A stretch of DNA of 64,000 nucleotides from Trichomonas vaginalis G3. Its lineage: Eukaryota > Parabasalia > Trichomonadida > Trichomonadidae. Both the position numbers and the translations under genes were made by a program. Position 1 is the first letter of the stretch; each line of letters opens with the position of its first letter. Positions 60,001-64,000 of this stretch are shown here, piece after piece. The DNA lies in the NCBI RefSeq assembly GCF_026262505.1, contig NC_067207.1, forward strand, positions 8,958,082 to 9,022,081, read 5' to 3'. The notes under the pieces are model-generated. The model made no database searches. It was not told the DNA's origin and saw nothing but the letters and a program-made list of their open reading frames with translations.

Positions 60001-61085
60001 TTAGAAGAATTTTCTTATTCTTTCTGGCATGTTTTTATCTTTCCAGTACTCCCGCTCTAATGGTCCCAGATGAGTTGGTTTAGATTCTCTCAAGTTCTTA
60101 GATGGTATAACATCTTCAACGCCTCCTTCATATCTTACTTTATAAGTGTCATCGTTTATGTTGTAGTCAAGTATTTCAATAACCACTCCTCGCTTTGCTT
60201 CGTCAATGGTTTCAGCAAGTTTGCCATTACTACTTTCGACTAATTTATGACGAGGGTAAAATGCTATGGAGTCGTCAGCAGCTTTTATAAGATATCCATT
60301 ACCTTGCGTAGAGTCTACGATATAATAATTTCGACTTAACCTTAAACGTTTCTTTGTCAACGGTTTGTCGTCAAGAACTACACGAACTTTTGTTCCAGGA
60401 ATGAGAGTAAATTGTGTTGAATTTCTGATATTTTGTGTTTGACTTCGTTTCTTTTGTATATACTTTTCTTCTTGTTGTTGTGTCATTGAATTTGGTGTAT
60501 GTCCTGTTGTAGAATGTGTTGAGGAATTGTAAACTTCGATGAAATGTTTCATTGTTTCTTCGGTAAAGTCTCGCTCTTGATTTAAATCTCTGAGAGTCCT
60601 TATGAAGCGGTTAATGATACCGAGTATGTTATGGTTATGGTCTTCAGTAGTGTAGTGAGTTATGTTATGCTTAATGAGAAATTCTGTGATTTCGTTGCTG
60701 AGGTATGCACCGTCTTGGTCTGATGTTTAAAATACTTGGGCTATGTTCTGCTACACAACTTTTGTAAAACTCTTAACACTTCATGAGTTCCTTTATTTCT
60801 CATTATATACGCAAAAGCTTTGCGAGTGTTAACATTAATGAAGATGAGGAATGGTTTATGTCCTCCTTTTCTGCTTTGAATGAGAGTGTCAAATTGGTAT
60901 GCGTCAGGAGTGTTGGAGTAAATTGGTAAAAGTAGTCGTAAGGATTTATTTTTGTTTGATGTACAACATTTTTGTCAAAGAACCTTTTCACTTCAGCTCT
61001 GTTAGTAAATCCGAACTCTTTGCAGCTTCATTGAATTTCTTAAAAGACTCCATGGATGTTGTTCGAATACTTCTTTCAAGCTCAT
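60001..61085 (-). pseudogene. Maverick retroviral-type integrase, broken
   Basis: The region encodes an rve-type DDE integrase core, for example YNSSTHSTTGHTPNSM near its end, followed by a C-terminal part with YKVRYEGGVEDVIPSKNL that resembles a chromodomain or Tudor-like fold. This enzyme is the family hallmark that inserts the element. The gene is broken in several places. Confidence 0.8.
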
Positions 61086-61179
61086 TTATGTAAAGTTAAA
61101 GATTTTAACCAACTCGTATCCAAGCGTGCATTGTTATATAAGGAGGCATATAATCTTTTCCATTACTGCTGGGTCTGTA

Positions 61180-63840
61180 ATACCAGCTACAACATGTGTA
61201 TGATTTCCTGCAGTTCCACAGAAAATACCTGTGCTAACATCTTTGGGGTCATCTGAGATATCATATCTATTCATTCCCTGTCTATCCGAACCCGCTGCAA
61301 GATTTGTATAACCTCTTTTTTGTTATTGAATGTGAATGGTTTCCTTCCACAGATGTTCTTCCACTGAACCTATGCATATGTGAAGGAAGGTTTTCAATAC
61401 CTATTTTCTTTGAACCTCCCATCTTCATTGACTGCGTATTAGTGTAGAATGGAAAACTGTCAACTATTTCATACCATCTACCACCAAATAAAGTGTTTGG
61501 ATTTATTGGATTCATAGACGTATAAACAGCTCCTATAGGATATATTAAATCATATATGCTCATAACTCTATAAACATATTCTAAAGAACTTATGTCATTA
61601 AATACCATTTGGAAATGTATCTCCCGGATGAAATGTTGCATTTGTTCACTTTTATAATGTAATGTTTCAATAGAATTATCCAAGAAAAATTCAAAAGTAT
61701 CTGGTTGAAGACCTCTAACAAATTCAAATGGAGTTGCTGGTTCACCATTTATAATTTCTGTTGTAAATGTCATTGTATCTGGTTTCGAAAATTTCTTTGT
61801 TAGTTCTGTATCCACATAAGTTTTGTCGGCTTTACTGTCTAACATTGCTGGTAGTTCATATGCTTCAAAGTTTCTGGCATGACCTTCGATATTCCTGCAA
61901 CTCTTATCTAAATTGTTAAGAGTATCTTTTACGCTTGTACTTGGATTTTCTAATGGTGCACTTGAACCAAGGTCAAAGTTCAATATTATGTCGTCTGCTC
62001 TAACAGTAGTGAAGGATTTATGTGTATGATTTTTGTCGGCTTTACTGTCTAAAGAAGTTTGAAGTTCATTTATATCGGAGATATTGTGTTTATGAGATTT
62101 CAAAACTTTGTTCGTTGCGTCAAGTTCTGTTTTGTCAGCTTTACTTTTAATAGCATCTTCAAAAGTTATTTTTGACTTAACTCTCAAAGTAAATCTTGGT
62201 TCAACTAATACACCGTTAACAAAGAAGTATGAAGCATAATTTCAGCGTTATAACCAAATGATTGTGGTGCTATACCTGTGTCATACTGTACAGTACAGTG
62301 TATGTCATAACCTTTAGCACGAATGAATTTATTCTTCTTTCATTAACATTTTTCGTATTCACTTTTTCACCCTGTGTTAAATATCCATGATAGTCCGTTA
62401 TAATCTGTTCATCAGAACTTATATAATGAACATGGTTTTTGTCTGCTTTATTGTCTAAAGAAGTTTGAAGTTCATTTATATCGGAGATATTGTGTTTATG
62501 AGATTTCAAAACTTTGTTCGTTGCGTCAAGTTCATTTTTGTCGCTTTACTATTTAATGTAGCTTGAAGTTCATTTATATCGGAGATATTGTGTTTATGTT
62601 CTTTATCTGCTTTTCGGCTAATTTCTCTTTATCTCATTTATTTCAAGTTCATGCCTACACACCACCTCCGAAGAAGTATTTTTCTTCAGCTCTTGAAGAA
62701 CGTCCACTTCGCCATCTTTGGTGTCAATAATGACTTTTGAGTTAAAACCTTTCCTGTCTTAATGGATGTTTGTAAAACTTCTTCTTCACCATGTTCGGGT
62801 CATGGTCGTCATCATATCTTGTGAAATCAGAGATGTTGTCATACATTAAGCATATCTGTCTCAAAAGTTCTGCTATTTGAAACTGGAACGAAAGATATAC
62901 AGAACTTTCATCATCTCCTAAAGTCAAGTCTGCTTTCTTAAGTATTTCTTGAATGTATGCAATGAGAAAGAGTACCTTGGAAAATATTCGAACAATATTT
63001 CATTAGCTGTTGGTTTTGGTGGTTCTTTTGGAGTTTTGTTGTTTCAGTTCTTCTGTAGGTTCTGTTGGAGTTTCTGCATCTCTTGACTTCAATGCTCTTG
63101 CTCTCAAAGACCTAAATGTTAGAGCACCAGGTTTTACAAGGACTTTATAAATGCTTTAATAGTTTGGTAAGTTATTGTTAGCATTAAGTAAGTTCCTTAT
63201 GCTTCCATCATGTACGTCCATAGCACTATGTAAAAAATCTATACTTTTCTTGTAGTCAGCAATAGACTGACTGTGATTTTTTAAAGATTTGTCAATACCT
63301 TTAAGCCAATCTTCATGCATGTCTGATACTGAGCCAAGAATATCATTTGCTTCCTTTAGTGTATTTTGTGCTTGTCGTAAAGTATATCCATACGTGCATT
63401 GTTTGCTATACGTCTTACAGTATCTATTTGACTCCTTGTTTCTTGCATCCAACCAGATAAAGTTTTAATAGTATCCGAACCATTTGAAATGAAGTTCAAA
63501 GCATTTTTAACGTCATTTAAAACTTCTTCACCAAGTTGCCCATATCTTTCGATTTGGTATTGAAGAACTCCATATGAAGCAGCTGTTAAACCAGTATTTA
63601 TAAGGTCCCATATCCATGATTTAGCAGTTTTTCCATCCTTTCCATCCTTTCCATCCAAACCGTTTTCGCCTTGAGGTCCTTGTATTCCTTGTATTCCTTG
63701 TATTCCTTGTGGTCCTTGAGGTCCGGTGTCACCCTTCTCTTTTCAGTTCATCTTTATGTTCGTTATAATATTCTAATGTCATAAGGTGTACATCATTACT
63801 GCTACCAGCAACGCCAAGAATTTGTTTCTCATTCATGACT
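61180..63840 (-). pseudogene. Maverick phage-fibre-like region, broken
   Basis: The minus strand encodes segments typical of bacteriophage tail fibres. A collagen-like G-x-y run sits at about 63640-63730. There are repeats with SHKHNISDINELQTSLD and ADKNHTH-type motifs (61.9-62.6 kb). A tail-collar-like end contains YPIGAVYTSMNPINPNTLFGG and a histidine-rich LPSHMHRFSG. The region is broken in several places. In phages such proteins bind receptors, and here a receptor-binding or surface role of a virion is inferred. Confidence 0.7.
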
Positions 63841-64000
63841 AAATTTTTAAGCATTTAATGTTGTCGTCAAATCGAAAGCTCTTTAACAATTCAATGAGAA
63901 CATTCAGTACTTTCACTAATGAGGCATCTACTGTAGAATTTATATATTGCACCGTTCCATCATTTATATAGGAACTTTACTTATTGTAATGAATGGGTCA

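Larger units (their letters stand above)
46069..64000. mobile_element. Maverick/Polinton, left end present, right end outside the window
   Basis: A large virus-like DNA element. The left end begins AG as in other Polintons and cuts a host tandem repeat. Recognised parts are a major capsid-like gene, a possible minor capsid gene, protein-primed DNA polymerase B, a KilA-N-like gene, a retroviral-type integrase with a chromodomain-like C-terminus, a phage-fibre-like region and many small unknown genes, most on the minus strand. Several genes look whole while polymerase, integrase, KilA-N-like and fibre regions are broken, with about ten or more breaks in total. It is likely a fairly young fossil, as such elements are abundant in T. 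vaginalis. The right terminus, and the ATPase and protease genes usual in the family, were not seen in this window. Confidence 0.92.

Overview
The window looks like nuclear DNA of a parabasalid protist, most likely Trichomonas vaginalis or a close relative. The evidence is intron-less genes separated by very AT-rich spacers, short TCA(C/T)(A/T) initiator motifs 4 to 24 nt before many start codons, stop codons that overlap TAAA, many TIR-bearing repeats, and a large Maverick (Polinton) at the right end. No species-diagnostic marker was checked, so genus is moderately sure and species is inference.

From 1 to about 46 kb the window is host DNA. Its genes are, left to right: coatomer beta subunit (+), a gene interrupted by an in-frame stop (+), the RNA polymerase I factor RRN3 (+), a small tail-anchored SNARE-like protein (-), nicotinamidase (-), a WDR27-like WD40 protein (-), a repeat-bearing surface protein (+), an FG-repeat nucleoporin-like protein (+), a ricin-B lectin-like protein (-), a BAR-PH-ArfGAP-ankyrin protein of ACAP type (+), GAPDH (-), a TMEM181-like membrane protein (-), two Sfi1-like FxxW repeat proteins (+, +), a UAS-UBX protein of FAF type (+), a membrane-bound glycosyltransferase-like protein (-) and a 70-residue protein (+). 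They do not form one pathway, although several act in membrane traffic (coatomer, ArfGAP, SNARE-like) or at the cytoskeleton.

The spacers hold at least five non-coding TIR elements: 62-1110 with an 8-bp target duplication, 1148-2207 carrying a 120-bp minisatellite, 5923-6137 and 21166-22214 which share TTAAGGGTGCAC ends, and 6473-7710 which is a near-perfect 430-bp-arm palindrome with a partial copy at 34586-34895. A GC-rich block at about 40187-40345 may be an unannotated structured RNA.

From about 46069 to the right edge lies a Maverick/Polinton inserted in a 121-bp tandem repeat. Its left terminus is present twice in tandem. It carries a major capsid-like gene, a possible minor capsid gene, protein-primed DNA polymerase B, a KilA-N-like gene, a retroviral-type integrase, a phage-fibre-like gene region with collagen-like and tail-collar-like segments, many small unknown genes, repeated AGGTGA hairpins and a 25-bp minisatellite. 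It is broken in several genes (roughly ten breaks or more) while other genes look whole, so it is probably a fairly young fossil. Its right end, and any packaging ATPase or protease gene, lie outside the window.
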